Assembly: GCF_900103405.1 (NCBI RefSeq)
Contig: NZ_FNHX01000013.1
Location: 1 to 64,000 of the forward strand
Direction: 5' to 3'
Length of the DNA stretch: 64,000 nucleotides
From: Polaromonas sp. JS666
GTDB taxonomy: Bacteria > Pseudomonadota > Gammaproteobacteria > Burkholderiales > Burkholderiaceae_C
Part shown: positions 8,719-17,512 of the stretch, one piece after another
Layout: every line of letters starts with the position of its first letter
Position numbering within the stretch: position 1 is the first letter of the stretch
Translations under genes and position numbers: made by a program
Notes under the pieces: model-generated
What the model was told of the DNA's origin: nothing
The model's input: the letters and a program-made list of their open reading frames with translations, nothing else
Databases searched by the model: none

Positions 8719-9357
8719 ATGTTCAGCTCCACCGAACTCGCCTGGTTTGCCCTCGCCGCCTTTGTGCTGGTGATCACGCCCGGGCCCAACATGATTTATT
8801 GCATCTCGCGCACGCTGTGCCAGGGCCCTCGCGCCGGCCTGGTGTCGCTGAGCGGCGTGGCCCTGGGGTTTGTGGTGCACCTGCTGGCCGCGTCCTTTGG
8901 CCTCACGGCGCTGCTGCTGGCCGTGCCGGTGGCCTTTGACGCGATCAAGGTCGCGGGCGCGGCCTATCTGCTGTGGATGGCGTGGCAGGCCGTCAAGCCC
9001 GGCGGCCTCGCACCTTTTGAGACACGCGAGCTGCCGCACGACCCGCCACGCACGCTGTTCCTCATGGGTTTTATGACCAACCTGCTCAATCCCAAGGTGG
9101 CGATGTTTTACCTCTCCTTCTTCCCGCAGTTCCTGCACCCGGAGCGCGGCGACCTGCTGCTGCAAAGCCTGACGCTGGGCGCGGTGCAGATCAGCGTGAG
9201 CACCAGCGTGAACACGGTACTGATCTGCTTCGCCGCGGCGATTGCCGGCTTCCTGAACCGCAACATCAGCTGGATGCGCGTGCAGCGCTATGTGATGGGC
9301 ACGGTGCTGGGCCTGCTGGCGCTGCGCCTGCTGACCGAAAAACGGGCGGCCGCATGA
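8719..9357 (+). CDS. LysE/RhtB family amino-acid exporter (third of three)
   Basis: A 212-residue LysE-type exporter: ITPGPNMIYCISRTL at the N terminus, TNLLNPKVAMFYLSFFPQF mid-protein, about six membrane segments. ATG directly follows the VOC stop and the gene overlaps the threonine-dehydratase start by ATGA. Three separate LysE paralogues within 7 kb, each beside an amino-acid enzyme, is the distinctive feature of this cluster. Confidence 0.9.
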   Translation: MFSSTELAWFALAAFVLVITPGPNMIYCISRTLCQGPRAGLVSLSGVALGFVVHLLAASFGLTALLLAVPVAFDAIKVAGAAYLLWMAWQAVKPGGLAPFETRELPHDPPRTLFLMGFMTNLLNPKVAMFYLSFFPQFLHPERGDLLLQSLTLGAVQISVSTSVNTVLICFAAAIAGFLNRNISWMRVQRYVMGTVLGLLALRLLTEKRAAA

Positions 9358-10355
9358 GTGCCGTCCTCGACCAGGCGCCGGCGCTGGAGAACAGCATGCT
9401 GCCCTCGCTGCGCGAGATCGAAGACGCGGCCCGCGTGGTGTACCGCGAATTCCAGGCCACACCGCAATACCGCTGGGGCCTGTCCAGCCAGCGCCTGGGC
9501 GCCGACTGCTGGATCAAGCACGAGAACCACACGCCGGTCGGCGCCTTCAAGCTGCGCGGCGGGCTCACCTACTTCGAGGCGCTGCTGCGGCGCGGCGAGC
9601 TGCCCGCGCAAGTCGTCAGTGCCACGCGCGGCAACCACGGCCAGAGCATAGGCTGGGCGGCGCGCGCCCACGGCGTGGCCTGCACCATCGTGGTTCCGCA
9701 CGGCAACTCGACCGAAAAGAATGCCGCCATGCGCGCGCTGGGCGTGACGCTGATCGAACACGGCGACGACTTCCAGGCCAGCCGCGAATTCGCCATGGCG
9801 CTGGCCGCCGAACGCGGCGCCCACATGGTGCCCAGCTTCCATGCCGACCTGCTGCACGGCGTCAGCACCTACTGGTGGGAATTCATGCTGGCCGTGCCGC
9901 AGCTGGACGTGGTCTATGTGCCCATCGGCCAGGGATCCGGCGCGTGTTCGGCGATTGCCGCCAAGCTGGCGCTGGGCCGCAAGCTGCGCATCGTCGGCGT
10001 GGTGAGCACGCATGCCACCACCTATGCCGACTCGCTGGCCGCCGGCCGCGTGGTGGAAGCGCCTGTGACCACGCAGCTGGCCGACGGCATGGCCTGCCGC
10101 GTTGCCGATGCCGAGGCGCTGGCCATCCTGCTGCCGCAGCTGGACCACGTCGTGAAGGTGACGGACGACGAAGTAGCCCAGGCCATGCGCGCGCTGTACG
10201 CCGACACCCACAATGTGGCCGAAGGTGCGGGCGCGGCGAGTTTTGCTGCCGCGATGCAGGAGCGTGATCGACTCAAGGGCCAGGCCGTGGGCATCGCGCT
10301 TACCGGCGGCAATGTGGACACGACGACTGTCGCCAAAGTGCTAGCTGCCGTCTAA
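9354..10355 (+). CDS. Threonine/serine dehydratase-like PLP enzyme
   Basis: A 333-residue fold-type II PLP enzyme. PLP lysine is Lys66 in VGAFKLRGG; SATRGNHGQ is the phosphate/substrate loop and IALTGGNVDT the C-terminal phosphate-binding turn. It lacks the C-terminal ACT regulatory domain of biosynthetic IlvA, so it resembles catabolic threonine/serine dehydratases or related racemases. Its start overlaps the LysE stop. Possible roles are amino-acid catabolism or hydroxy-amino-acid detoxification linked to the exporter; the substrate is not certain. Confidence 0.87.
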   Translation: MSAVLDQAPALENSMLPSLREIEDAARVVYREFQATPQYRWGLSSQRLGADCWIKHENHTPVGAFKLRGGLTYFEALLRRGELPAQVVSATRGNHGQSIGWAARAHGVACTIVVPHGNSTEKNAAMRALGVTLIEHGDDFQASREFAMALAAERGAHMVPSFHADLLHGVSTYWWEFMLAVPQLDVVYVPIGQGSGACSAIAAKLALGRKLRIVGVVSTHATTYADSLAAGRVVEAPVTTQLADGMACRVADAEALAILLPQLDHVVKVTDDEVAQAMRALYADTHNVAEGAGAASFAAAMQERDRLKGQAVGIALTGGNVDTTTVAKVLAAV

Positions 10356-10406
10356 GCCGTCGCACGCGGGACTGGGGCCATGGCCCGCCGCCGCCACAAT
10401 CCGCCC

Positions 10407-11075
10407 ATGGGAACCCTCTACCTCGTGCGCCACGGCCAGGCCTCGTTTGGCGAAGACGACTACGACGTGCTCAGCCCCATGGGGCGCCAGCAAAGTGTCC
10501 GCCTGGGGGAATACTTCAAGTACAAGGGCATCAGCTTTGACGCGGCCTTCACCGGCACGCTGCAGCGCCAGGTCAACACCTTTGCCGGCATCTGTGAGGG
10601 CATGGGGATTGACATGCAGGCCGAGCAGCGGCCCGGGCTCAATGAATACGACAGCCATGCGGTGATAGGCGCGATACACCCGCACAAGCTGGAAAAACCG
10701 ACCACGCCCGAGCAATACCGCGGCCATTTCCGCCTGCTGCGCGACGGCCTGACGCAATGGATGGCCGGCGTCGTCAGCCCCAAGGGCATGCCCAGCTACA
10801 CGGAGTTTGTCGCCGGCGTCACCGACGTGCTGGACCAGATTCGCAGCACGCACAGCGGCAATGTGCTGCTGGTCTCCAGCGGCGGGCCGATCTCGACGGC
10901 CGTGGGCCACGTGCTGGGCACCAGCCCGGAAACCACCATAGAGCTCAACCTGCGCATACGCAACTGCTCACTCACCGAGTTCGCCTTCACGCCCAAGCGC
11001 CACATGCTGGTGACTTACAACACCTTGCCGCACCTGGACGCGCCCGAGCACGCGAGCTGGATCACCTACGCCTGA
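10407..11075 (+). CDS. Histidine phosphatase (phosphoglycerate-mutase-like)
   Basis: This 222-residue protein begins MGTLYLVRHGQASFG, containing the RHG catalytic motif with His9 as the phospho-acceptor. Its end includes VSSGGPISTAVGH, placed like the second catalytic histidine region, although the usual S-H-G is S-G-G here. I chose ATG 10407 because it puts the RHG motif at the usual distance from the N terminus; ATG 10380 would add nine basic residues. Cytoplasmic phosphatase of unknown substrate. Confidence 0.85.
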   Translation: MGTLYLVRHGQASFGEDDYDVLSPMGRQQSVRLGEYFKYKGISFDAAFTGTLQRQVNTFAGICEGMGIDMQAEQRPGLNEYDSHAVIGAIHPHKLEKPTTPEQYRGHFRLLRDGLTQWMAGVVSPKGMPSYTEFVAGVTDVLDQIRSTHSGNVLLVSSGGPISTAVGHVLGTSPETTIELNLRIRNCSLTEFAFTPKRHMLVTYNTLPHLDAPEHASWITYA

Positions 11076-11097
11076 GAACCTGTTGCCGGTCTAAACG
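11075..11097 (+). repeat. Solitary sequence related to the terminus of the 28953-29221 element
   Basis: AGAACCTGTTGCCGGTCTAAA here closely resembles the 24-bp terminal repeat AGAACCTGTTCACGGCCTAAACGG of the MITE-like element at 28953. It begins at the last base of the histidine phosphatase stop codon. No matching inverted end is visible nearby, so it is either a decayed single end or an independent occurrence of the same motif. Confidence 0.5.
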
Positions 11098-11176
11098 CTG
11101 ACGCAAACCTTGCATTTGCCCCCGTGGTGTTTTTACCATTGCCGGGATCGCGCCAAGCAAAGATACTCTTTGGCAC

Positions 11177-12334
11177 ATGAGCGCAGCCCTCAGCCCCACT
11201 CCCAGCCTCGCCATTGCGGGCATACACCTTCACGCCGGCACGGCCGATGCGCTGGCGGCGTCCAGCTACCGCTTCCTGGTGCAGCTCGAGCAGCTGGGCC
11301 TGCAGGACGCCGTGGAAACCGCGGAACTGCCGGCGCGCGAGGGCGCCGCCGCGGGCCGGCGTTTTCGCCTCAGGGCCGGACTGGCCGACAAATGGGCGCC
11401 GGGCCTGGACACCCTGGGCCTGGCCGAAAAACTGCAACTGGACACGACGGGCAGCAGCGAGGACCTGGAACGCGAAATCCTGCTGGCCATGCTGCTGAGC
11501 CCGATTGCCTTCGAATTTCCCAGCCATGAAGAGCTGGCCTCGGCGCTGCGCGTGCGCCGCAACATCGTGGTCGCCGCGCGCAAGACGGCGCTGGAATTCC
11601 ACACCACCGAGGTCAACCGGCCCGAGGACTGCTGGACCTACTCCGAGGACGACGGCTTTACCGTGCGGCCCGGCCACGCGCTGATTCCCGCTTTGCAAAA
11701 AGCCACCCAGCCCGAAGCTTCGGGCAAGCTGTATTCCTTCTCGTGCTACCGCGCGACCGAGTATGTGATCCTGCTGGCCATCGCGCAGGAGCTCGAAAAC
11801 TGCAACCCACCCCTGCTGGCCGGCCTGCAGCAGCGCTGGGAGCGGCGCGCCATCATGTCGGGCAAATTCCACGACGTGTTCCTGCGCGAATACGGCTCCA
11901 TGGAGCAGCCGCTGCCGCCTAAATATTACGTACCGGGCGACCGCCTGTGGTTCCGCAACCCCGATGAACACTCCTCGGACGTTTCAGGTTACGAAGGCTC
12001 CTGGGTGTTTTACATCGGCAACGGCCTGTTCACCAACTTCTGGAAGCGCGAACAGCCCTACACCCTGACGGCCAAATGCCTGGAGCTGTTCCACTGGCGG
12101 CACGCGACCTATACCGACGAAGCCGGCGAGCTGCGCATCAACGAAAGCATTGTCGAAGCCGGCGTCAAGGCCTCCAGCGCCGACCCGGCCGAGACCGCGC
12201 GCATCCTGGAGCTGATGCTGCGCATGCGCGAGCCCAAGGGCGTCTACCAGTCGGGCGGCTGCATAGACACCTCGCGCGAGTACCCGCGCTGGATGCGGCC
12301 GGGCACGGCGGACATGGTGCTGCCGCCCGTTTGA
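11177..12334 (+). CDS. Tgl-like protein (resembles Bacillus protein-glutamine gamma-glutamyltransferase)
   Basis: A 385-residue protein with no signal peptide. From memory of Bacillus subtilis Tgl, several blocks line up in order: a helix SHEELASALRVRRNIVVAA, a segment LYSFSCYRATEYVILLAIA matching the region of the Tgl active-site cysteine, and GDRLWFRNPD...GYEGSWVFYIG matching the GDCLYFKNP...GENVILLG region. The cysteine is kept, but the glutamates beside the Tgl active site appear to be serines here and the later histidine is not obvious, so crosslinking activity is doubtful. It is longer than Tgl (about 245) at both ends. The gene stands alone between a histidine phosphatase and a convergent lipoprotein gene. 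Family call is moderate; function unknown. Confidence 0.55.
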   Translation: MSAALSPTPSLAIAGIHLHAGTADALAASSYRFLVQLEQLGLQDAVETAELPAREGAAAGRRFRLRAGLADKWAPGLDTLGLAEKLQLDTTGSSEDLEREILLAMLLSPIAFEFPSHEELASALRVRRNIVVAARKTALEFHTTEVNRPEDCWTYSEDDGFTVRPGHALIPALQKATQPEASGKLYSFSCYRATEYVILLAIAQELENCNPPLLAGLQQRWERRAIMSGKFHDVFLREYGSMEQPLPPKYYVPGDRLWFRNPDEHSSDVSGYEGSWVFYIGNGLFTNFWKREQPYTLTAKCLELFHWRHATYTDEAGELRINESIVEAGVKASSADPAETARILELMLRMREPKGVYQSGGCIDTSREYPRWMRPGTADMVLPPV

Positions 12335-12341
12335 AGGCCTG

Positions 12342-13679
12342 CTATCTAGAAGCGCTGACGCGCCAGACGGCATTACCAACGTCATCGGCCACCAGCAGCG
12401 CACCGCGCTTGTCGATCGCCACGCCCACAGGCCTGCCGTAAGCATGGCCCTCGGAGCTCAGGAAGCCGCTCAGCACATCAAGGGGCAAACCCGAAGGCAA
12501 GCCGTTCTCGAAGGGCACAAACACCACCTTGTAGCCGCTGTGCGGCACGCGGTTCCAGGAGCCGTGTTCGCCGACGAACACGCCGGAGGCCAGCAGAGGC
12601 GGCAGCGCCTTGCCTTCCGAGAACGCCATGCCCAGCGGCGCCACGTGCGAGCCCAGCGCATAGTCGGGCGGCACGGCCTTGGCGACCAGATCGGGCCGCG
12701 GCGGCCGCACGCGCTCGTCCACGTGGCTGCCGTAGTAGCTGTAGGGCCAGCCGTAGAACACGCCGTCGCGCACCAAGGTCAGGTAATCGGGCACCAGGTC
12801 GCTGCCGATCTCGTCGCGCTCGTTGACCACCGTCCAGAGCGCGCCGGTGCCGGGCGCCCAGCCCATGCCATTGGGGTTGCGCAGGCCGGAGGCGAACACG
12901 CGGTGTTCCCCGGTCTTGGCGTCCACCTCCCAGATGGCGGCGCGGCCGGCCTCGGCCTCCATGCCGCGCTCGCCCACATTGCTGTTGGAGCCTACCGTCA
13001 CATAGAGCTTGCGGCCGTCCGGGCTGGCGACGATGTTTTTGGTCCAGTGGTGGTTGATGGGGCCGGCCGGCAGGTCCACCAACTTGACGGGCGCCGCGGT
13101 GATGGTGGTCTGGCCGGCCTGGTAGGGAAAGCGCACAACGGCATCGGTATTGGCCACGTAAAAATCATTGCCCACCAGCACCATGCCAAAGGGCGAGTTG
13201 AGGTTTTCCAGGAACACGCTGCGGCTCTCGGCCTTGCCGTCGCCGTCGGCATCGCGTAGCAAGGTGATGCGGTTGGCCGTGGGCGCGCCGGCCCCGGCCC
13301 GGCCCATGACCTTTTTCATGAACCAGCCGCGCAGGCCCTTGCCATCCTCGGGTTTGGGCGGTGCATTGGTCTCGGCCACCAGCACGTCGCCATTAGGCAG
13401 CGCATAGACCCAGCGCGGGTGGTCCAGCCCGGTGGCCAGGGCCGTCACGGCCAGGCCGGCCATGGGCGTGGGCATGGCGCCTTCAGGCCAGCCCTTGGCC
13501 GGCGCGATGTTCACGGTGGGGATCAGGCTTTTTCTGGGCTGCGGCAGCGCGGGGTTGGCGCCCATGCCGGCTTCGGGCGGCAGCAGGGCGGTGTCGCCGC
13601 AGGCCACCAGGCCGCCCACAATGGCAGCGCAAGCCGAGGCCGCAAGCCAGGCCTTGGCGGAAAAACTGGGGGCGTGCAT
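12342..13679 (-). CDS. Lipoprotein PQQ-type sugar dehydrogenase / sorbosone-dehydrogenase-family beta-propeller
   Basis: A 445-residue exported protein with lipobox GGLVAC after a hydrophobic stretch, so it is probably a lipoprotein. The body is a six-bladed soluble-glucose-dehydrogenase-like propeller: [72 protein letters not shown]. Such enzymes oxidise aldoses or sorbosone using PQQ and pass electrons to the periplasmic chain; binding of PQQ is inferred. I chose ATG 13679 because AGGGAGAA sits 8 nt upstream; an upstream in-frame start would add 12 residues before the signal. It converges on the Tgl-like gene with a 7-nt gap. Confidence 0.85.
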   Translation of the reverse strand: MHAPSFSAKAWLAASACAAIVGGLVACGDTALLPPEAGMGANPALPQPRKSLIPTVNIAPAKGWPEGAMPTPMAGLAVTALATGLDHPRWVYALPNGDVLVAETNAPPKPEDGKGLRGWFMKKVMGRAGAGAPTANRITLLRDADGDGKAESRSVFLENLNSPFGMVLVGNDFYVANTDAVVRFPYQAGQTTITAAPVKLVDLPAGPINHHWTKNIVASPDGRKLYVTVGSNSNVGERGMEAEAGRAAIWEVDAKTGEHRVFASGLRNPNGMGWAPGTGALWTVVNERDEIGSDLVPDYLTLVRDGVFYGWPYSYYGSHVDERVRPPRPDLVAKAVPPDYALGSHVAPLGMAFSEGKALPPLLASGVFVGEHGSWNRVPHSGYKVVFVPFENGLPSGLPLDVLSGFLSSEGHAYGRPVGVAIDKRGALLVADDVGNAVWRVSASR

Positions 13680-13792
13680 ACATTCTCCCTTGGGTGCCGC
13701 GCCACAGCGGCGCACCCGTCCACTGTGCGCCGCCGGGAATGCCGGAGCTGTCAGCCGGCGGCCCAGCGCCCTGTCAGCGTCGGTCCCGGGCC

Positions 13793-14251
13793 TCAGCCCG
13801 GCAGCAGGGGAAGATCGGCTTTTTTAAGCGTGCGCAGCACAAAGCTGGACTTGCTGTGGCGTATGCCCTTGATCTTGTAAAGCCGCTCGCGCAGCAGGCG
13901 CTCATAGTCCTTGGTGTCGTGCACCGCGATGCGCAGCAGGTAGTCGTATTCGCCGGACACCAAGTAAGCCTCGACCACCTCGGGAATCGCGGCCAGGGTT
14001 TCGCCGAATTTTTCGAGTGTGTTGTCGGAATGGCTGTCCAGCGTGACTTGCACCATGACCGTGTCGCCCAGGCCCAGGGCCTGCGCATTGAGGCGCACCG
14101 TGTAGCCCTCGATCACGCCGGCTTCTTCCATTTTCTTGATGCGGCCCCAGCAGGGCGAGGGGCTCAGGCCCACGGCCTGGCCAATGTCTTGCAGGCTGGC
14201 GCGCGCATCGGCCTGCAAAACCTGAAGGATTTTCCGGTCCAAAGTATCCAT
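13793..14251 (-). CDS. Lrp/AsnC family transcriptional regulator
   Basis: A 152-residue regulator. Residues 1-60 are the AsnC-type helix-turn-helix ([34 protein letters not shown]) and about 65-140 the RAM ligand-binding domain ([15 protein letters not shown]). These proteins form octamers and respond to amino acids. It is the last gene of a minus-strand run but has its own AT-rich upstream region, probably autoregulated. The target is not evident locally. Confidence 0.92.
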   Translation of the reverse strand: MDTLDRKILQVLQADARASLQDIGQAVGLSPSPCWGRIKKMEEAGVIEGYTVRLNAQALGLGDTVMVQVTLDSHSDNTLEKFGETLAAIPEVVEAYLVSGEYDYLLRIAVHDTKDYERLLRERLYKIKGIRHSKSSFVLRTLKKADLPLLPG

Positions 14252-14345
14252 TCAGCTAATTTATCTGATTTTTGGAAATTTGCAGATTTTTTATCTGTAT
14301 CTGGTAAATTTGGCAGCAAATCAAGCAAATTATTCGACCCTGGCC
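14252..14345 (-). promoter_or_regulatory. AT-rich promoter/operator region of the Lrp gene
   Basis: About 90 bp upstream of the Lrp start are strikingly AT-rich against the surrounding DNA, with repeated TTATCTG and AAATTTG motifs at 14262-14330. Lrp proteins bind AT-rich degenerate repeats, so this is a likely autoregulatory region. Exact promoter elements cannot be fixed by eye. Confidence 0.5.
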
Positions 14346-14397
14346 GGGCGATACTTTCTTCCATGGCAGCGGGCTTACCGGTCCGTTTGGCAAGACA

Positions 14398-14433
14398 AGG
14401 CCTCCAGCGAGTTACCGCCCGCTGGAGGCTTTT
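14398..14433. terminator. Hairpin terminator after the histidine kinase gene
   Basis: GCCTCCAGCG (14400-14409) and CGCTGGAGGC (14420-14429) form a perfect 10-bp stem with a 10-nt loop, followed on the plus strand by TTTT. It lies 6 nt past the stop of the minus-strand kinase gene. The T-run favours the plus direction, but the stem could also pause transcription from the kinase side. Confidence 0.6.
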
Positions 14434-14438
14434 GACTT

Positions 14439-16580
14439 TCAGGCCACTGCACACTGCAGGCGCAGTTCCAGGCACACACCATCGTCCAGGTTGCGCGCGG
14501 TGATGGTGCCGCCCATCTTGGCCATATAGGTCTTGGCGACAAACAGGCCCTGGCCGCGCTGGCCCGGCGCGCCGGCATCGGTGTCGGGCAGGTCGGACAC
14601 GCCGTACTCAAAAATCTTGTCCAGCATGCCGGCGTCTATCCGCGGGCCCAGGTTGCTGATGGCGATCAGCGCTTCGGGCGCCGTGGCGCCTTCCCGCGCC
14701 TGCAGGGACAGCGTGATGCGGATCAGGCTGCCGGGCCGGCGGTAACGCTCGGCATTGCGCAGCACATGCGAGACCACGTCTTCCAGCGAATATTCGTCGG
14801 CGCGCACCGTGACCGGCTGGGCCAGGGGCTCAAAAGCCACGCCGGGAATGCCGGCCGCCGCGGCGTTGCGCGCTACGTGGCGCAGGAACTCATTGGCGTC
14901 CAGGGTCTGCACATTGAGCGCGGTGGATTCAAACGCCTCGCTGGGCGAGGCGCTGCCGTAGAGCACACGCACCGCCTGCTGCATGCGGCTGATGTAGCGG
15001 TGCGCCGGGTCGTCGGCGCTGCCGTGCAGCACCATCAGCGACTGCAGCGGCGACATGATTTCATGGCCCACCGCATGCCAGGTGTCTTTTTCCTGGGCCA
15101 CGCGTATCTGCTCGCGCCGCACGTCTTCGTTCACGCGCTGCAGCAGGTCCTGCAGGCCACCGGCCAGCACGCCCAGCTCGTCGCCGCCGCGCAGGTCGGC
15201 CAGGTCCACCGCCGCCAGGCCGTCGCTGGCGCGAACGCCCTTGGAAACGGTGGCGGCACGGCGGGTCAGCTCGGTGATGCGGTGGATGATGCGCAGCTCG
15301 ATCGCCAGCCAGGTCGCGAAGATGGCCAGCAGCATGCCGCCCACAAACCAGGACACGCGGGTGGCCACGGCCGTGAGGGCTTTGTTGACCGTGCGGATGT
15401 CACCGGTCAGCGTGAGTTCATAGCGCCCCAGCGGCGTGCTGATGATGTCGGTGCTGGTGACGGGCGCGTCGTAGCCCTCGACCTGCAGCCGGCGGATCAG
15501 CCAGGCGATCAGCGGCGAGGCGCGCTCGGCGGCCTCGGCGCCGGACAGCGCCACGATGTCTTTGCCGGCGCCGCCCGCGCCCAGCTTGCGTATGCGCAGC
15601 TTTTCGCCGGGCAGCAGCAAGGGGCTCAGCTCGGCCCAGGAAAAAGGCGCGGTGGCGCCCGCGGCATTGCTGTCGAACAGCGGCTTGCCCTCGCCGGGGG
15701 CCAGCATTTCCACCTGCACCTTGATCTGGTCCAGGTCGGCCGGCGGCCAGACGATGCCGGCCGGGCCCTTGGCAAACAGTGCCTCACGAAACAGCTCCAC
15801 CGGCAGGCGCACGCTGACAAAGGCGCGCCGCGCGCAATCCGGGCCGGCCGCCGGCGCGCCGTCCACGCAGCGGCCGTCCTGCCAGAGCCAGCCGCGGAAA
15901 TCGCGCACCGGCCGGCTGGCCGGCGTGATCGGGCCGTCGTCGGCAAAACCCACGAGCCGCCCCCGGGTGTTGGCAAAGGGCGAGGCGTTGCGGCCCTCAT
16001 CGACGGCCTGCATGGCCTGGAAAGGCGCGATCCAGCGGTAGCGCTGGCCGCGCATGTCGACCGTGATGCGCGCGCGATGCGCCAGGCTCAGATCCAGCGT
16101 GCCCGAGCTGTGCGACACCAGCGGCCCGCTGTTGAAGCTGCCGACGGCGTAGAGGAAACCGCCGGCAAAAGGGTTGTTGCCCACGGCCACGCACATCGAG
16201 GCCGCATCGGGGTATTGCACCAGGCAGCCGGCCATTTCCACCGCCTGCTGGGCCTTGTTGCGGTCGTCAAAGTCAAGGGCCGAAAACGGCAGCACCAGTG
16301 GGCGCAGCGGCGTGACCTCATGGTCGTAGGCCGTGGGGTTGAGCAGCACCAGCTGGCCCGTGGGATGGCGCAGCTTGGCCGCGATCTGCGCCTGGTTCTT
16401 GCGAAAGCCGTCCTGGTAGTTGCGGTAGCTACGCTCTTTTTCGTCCTGCAGCACGGCGATGGCCAGCGCGACGGTGGCCAGCCCCAGCAGCAAAAAAGCG
16501 CCGCGAAAGAAAACCCGCAGGCCGAAGGGCACGCGCGCCGGCAACAGGCGCTCGACGTCCAGCCCGGCCGGCAGCTTCAC
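14439..16580 (-). CDS. Sensor histidine kinase with large extracytoplasmic domain
   Basis: A 713-residue membrane kinase. A membrane segment at about 24-45 and another near 400-425 flank a large periplasmic region of roughly 350 residues with no recognisable sensor fold. Then come a HAMP-like linker, an H-box (GHEIMSPLQSL, His506), an N-box (HVLRNAERYR) and a G-box (GQRGQGLFVAKTYM). Its start overlaps the response-regulator stop (ATGA at 16577-16580), so the two form one operon. The divergent SPFH gene could be a target, but that is only positional inference. Confidence 0.88.
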   Translation of the reverse strand: MKLPAGLDVERLLPARVPFGLRVFFRGAFLLLGLATVALAIAVLQDEKERSYRNYQDGFRKNQAQIAAKLRHPTGQLVLLNPTAYDHEVTPLRPLVLPFSALDFDDRNKAQQAVEMAGCLVQYPDAASMCVAVGNNPFAGGFLYAVGSFNSGPLVSHSSGTLDLSLAHRARITVDMRGQRYRWIAPFQAMQAVDEGRNASPFANTRGRLVGFADDGPITPASRPVRDFRGWLWQDGRCVDGAPAAGPDCARRAFVSVRLPVELFREALFAKGPAGIVWPPADLDQIKVQVEMLAPGEGKPLFDSNAAGATAPFSWAELSPLLLPGEKLRIRKLGAGGAGKDIVALSGAEAAERASPLIAWLIRRLQVEGYDAPVTSTDIISTPLGRYELTLTGDIRTVNKALTAVATRVSWFVGGMLLAIFATWLAIELRIIHRITELTRRAATVSKGVRASDGLAAVDLADLRGGDELGVLAGGLQDLLQRVNEDVRREQIRVAQEKDTWHAVGHEIMSPLQSLMVLHGSADDPAHRYISRMQQAVRVLYGSASPSEAFESTALNVQTLDANEFLRHVARNAAAAGIPGVAFEPLAQPVTVRADEYSLEDVVSHVLRNAERYRRPGSLIRITLSLQAREGATAPEALIAISNLGPRIDAGMLDKIFEYGVSDLPDTDAGAPGQRGQGLFVAKTYMAKMGGTITARNLDDGVCLELRLQCAVA

Positions 16581-17302
16581 GCCCGGCCCTTGCCGCGCGG
16601 GGCGGTGTCGGCCTCGGCCCAGCGAAAGCCGCGCATGGGTACATTTTCAATGCCCTCGAAGGCCGCGTCGATTTCCTTGAAGGCGTCGCGTATGGTGCTC
16701 ACGTGCTTGCGGATGTTGTCGCGGTTGCGGCCGCTTTTGACCACCTGGTAGAGGTCTTCGTAGCTGACCACCTCGCCGCGGCGCGCATGCAGGGCCGCCA
16801 GGATGCGCTGCGCCGTCAGCGGCAGGTTCACGCGCTGGCCGCGCCAGATGGCGGTGTTCTGGCGCAGCGGGTCCAGTTGCAGCTCCTGGCCGTCCGCCGC
16901 AGGCGCCTTGCCCGCGGGGTTTGCCTTGGCACTGCGCAGGATGTCCAGGAAGGTTTCGATGAAGTCGGCTTCCTCAAACGTGGTTTTTTGCAGGTAGTCC
17001 CAGGCGTCCAGGGCTTTCATGATGCTGCGGTAGATGGCGGCCGGCATGGCCGAGACCACCAGCACCGGCGTGCCCTGCCGCTGCTTGTTGATGGCGTTGA
17101 TGATGGCCACGCCGGCATGGCGTTCGCGCCCCAGTTCGATGTCCAGCACCACCGCGTCGTAGCCCTCGCGGGCGACGGCGGCTTCGGCGTCGTCGCGGCT
17201 AAACCACTGGTCGACCTGTATGCCAGGCCGGGCCGATTCAATCCAGCCCCTGAGCTGGTTGCTCATAGGCAAGTCGTCTTCGATGACGGCGATTTTGGTC
17301 AT
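16577..17302 (-). CDS. Response regulator with winged-helix output domain
   Basis: This 241-residue protein has a receiver domain with acidic pocket Asp9/Asp10, phospho-acceptor Asp54 (VVLDIELG), Ser84 and Lys106. Its C-terminal half (about 140-235: LPLTAQRILAALHARRGEVV, NIRKHVSTIRDAF, MRGFRW) resembles an OmpR-type DNA-binding domain, though with an unusual insertion. It is the first gene of the operon with the kinase at 14439. The start ATG 17302 lacks a clear Shine-Dalgarno; the receiver begins properly at MTKIAVIEDD. Confidence 0.88.
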   Translation of the reverse strand: MTKIAVIEDDLPMSNQLRGWIESARPGIQVDQWFSRDDAEAAVAREGYDAVVLDIELGRERHAGVAIINAINKQRQGTPVLVVSAMPAAIYRSIMKALDAWDYLQKTTFEEADFIETFLDILRSAKANPAGKAPAADGQELQLDPLRQNTAIWRGQRVNLPLTAQRILAALHARRGEVVSYEDLYQVVKSGRNRDNIRKHVSTIRDAFKEIDAAFEGIENVPMRGFRWAEADTAPRGKGRA

Positions 17303-17512
17303 GGGGAGTGCGAAGTAAAGCGGTGGCCTGATTATGGGTGCGGGCCGGCCCCAGCCGTGTGAGTGTTTCTTCCGTTGGCGGATGAATGCCGCCGCCCAAG
17401 CGCGCAAAGACACCGCGCAGGCGCATTGAATGCTCCGGGCCCGCTTCGAACAATGGAGGCCAGAGAGAACGCAACCCGCGCCTCTCGCCAAACCAGACCG
17501 GAGGAGCCCGTC

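Noticed and set aside
14398-14433. Clear one-way terminator for the histidine kinase
   Set aside because: The stem is good but the T-run lies on the plus strand, so I listed it without a direction.
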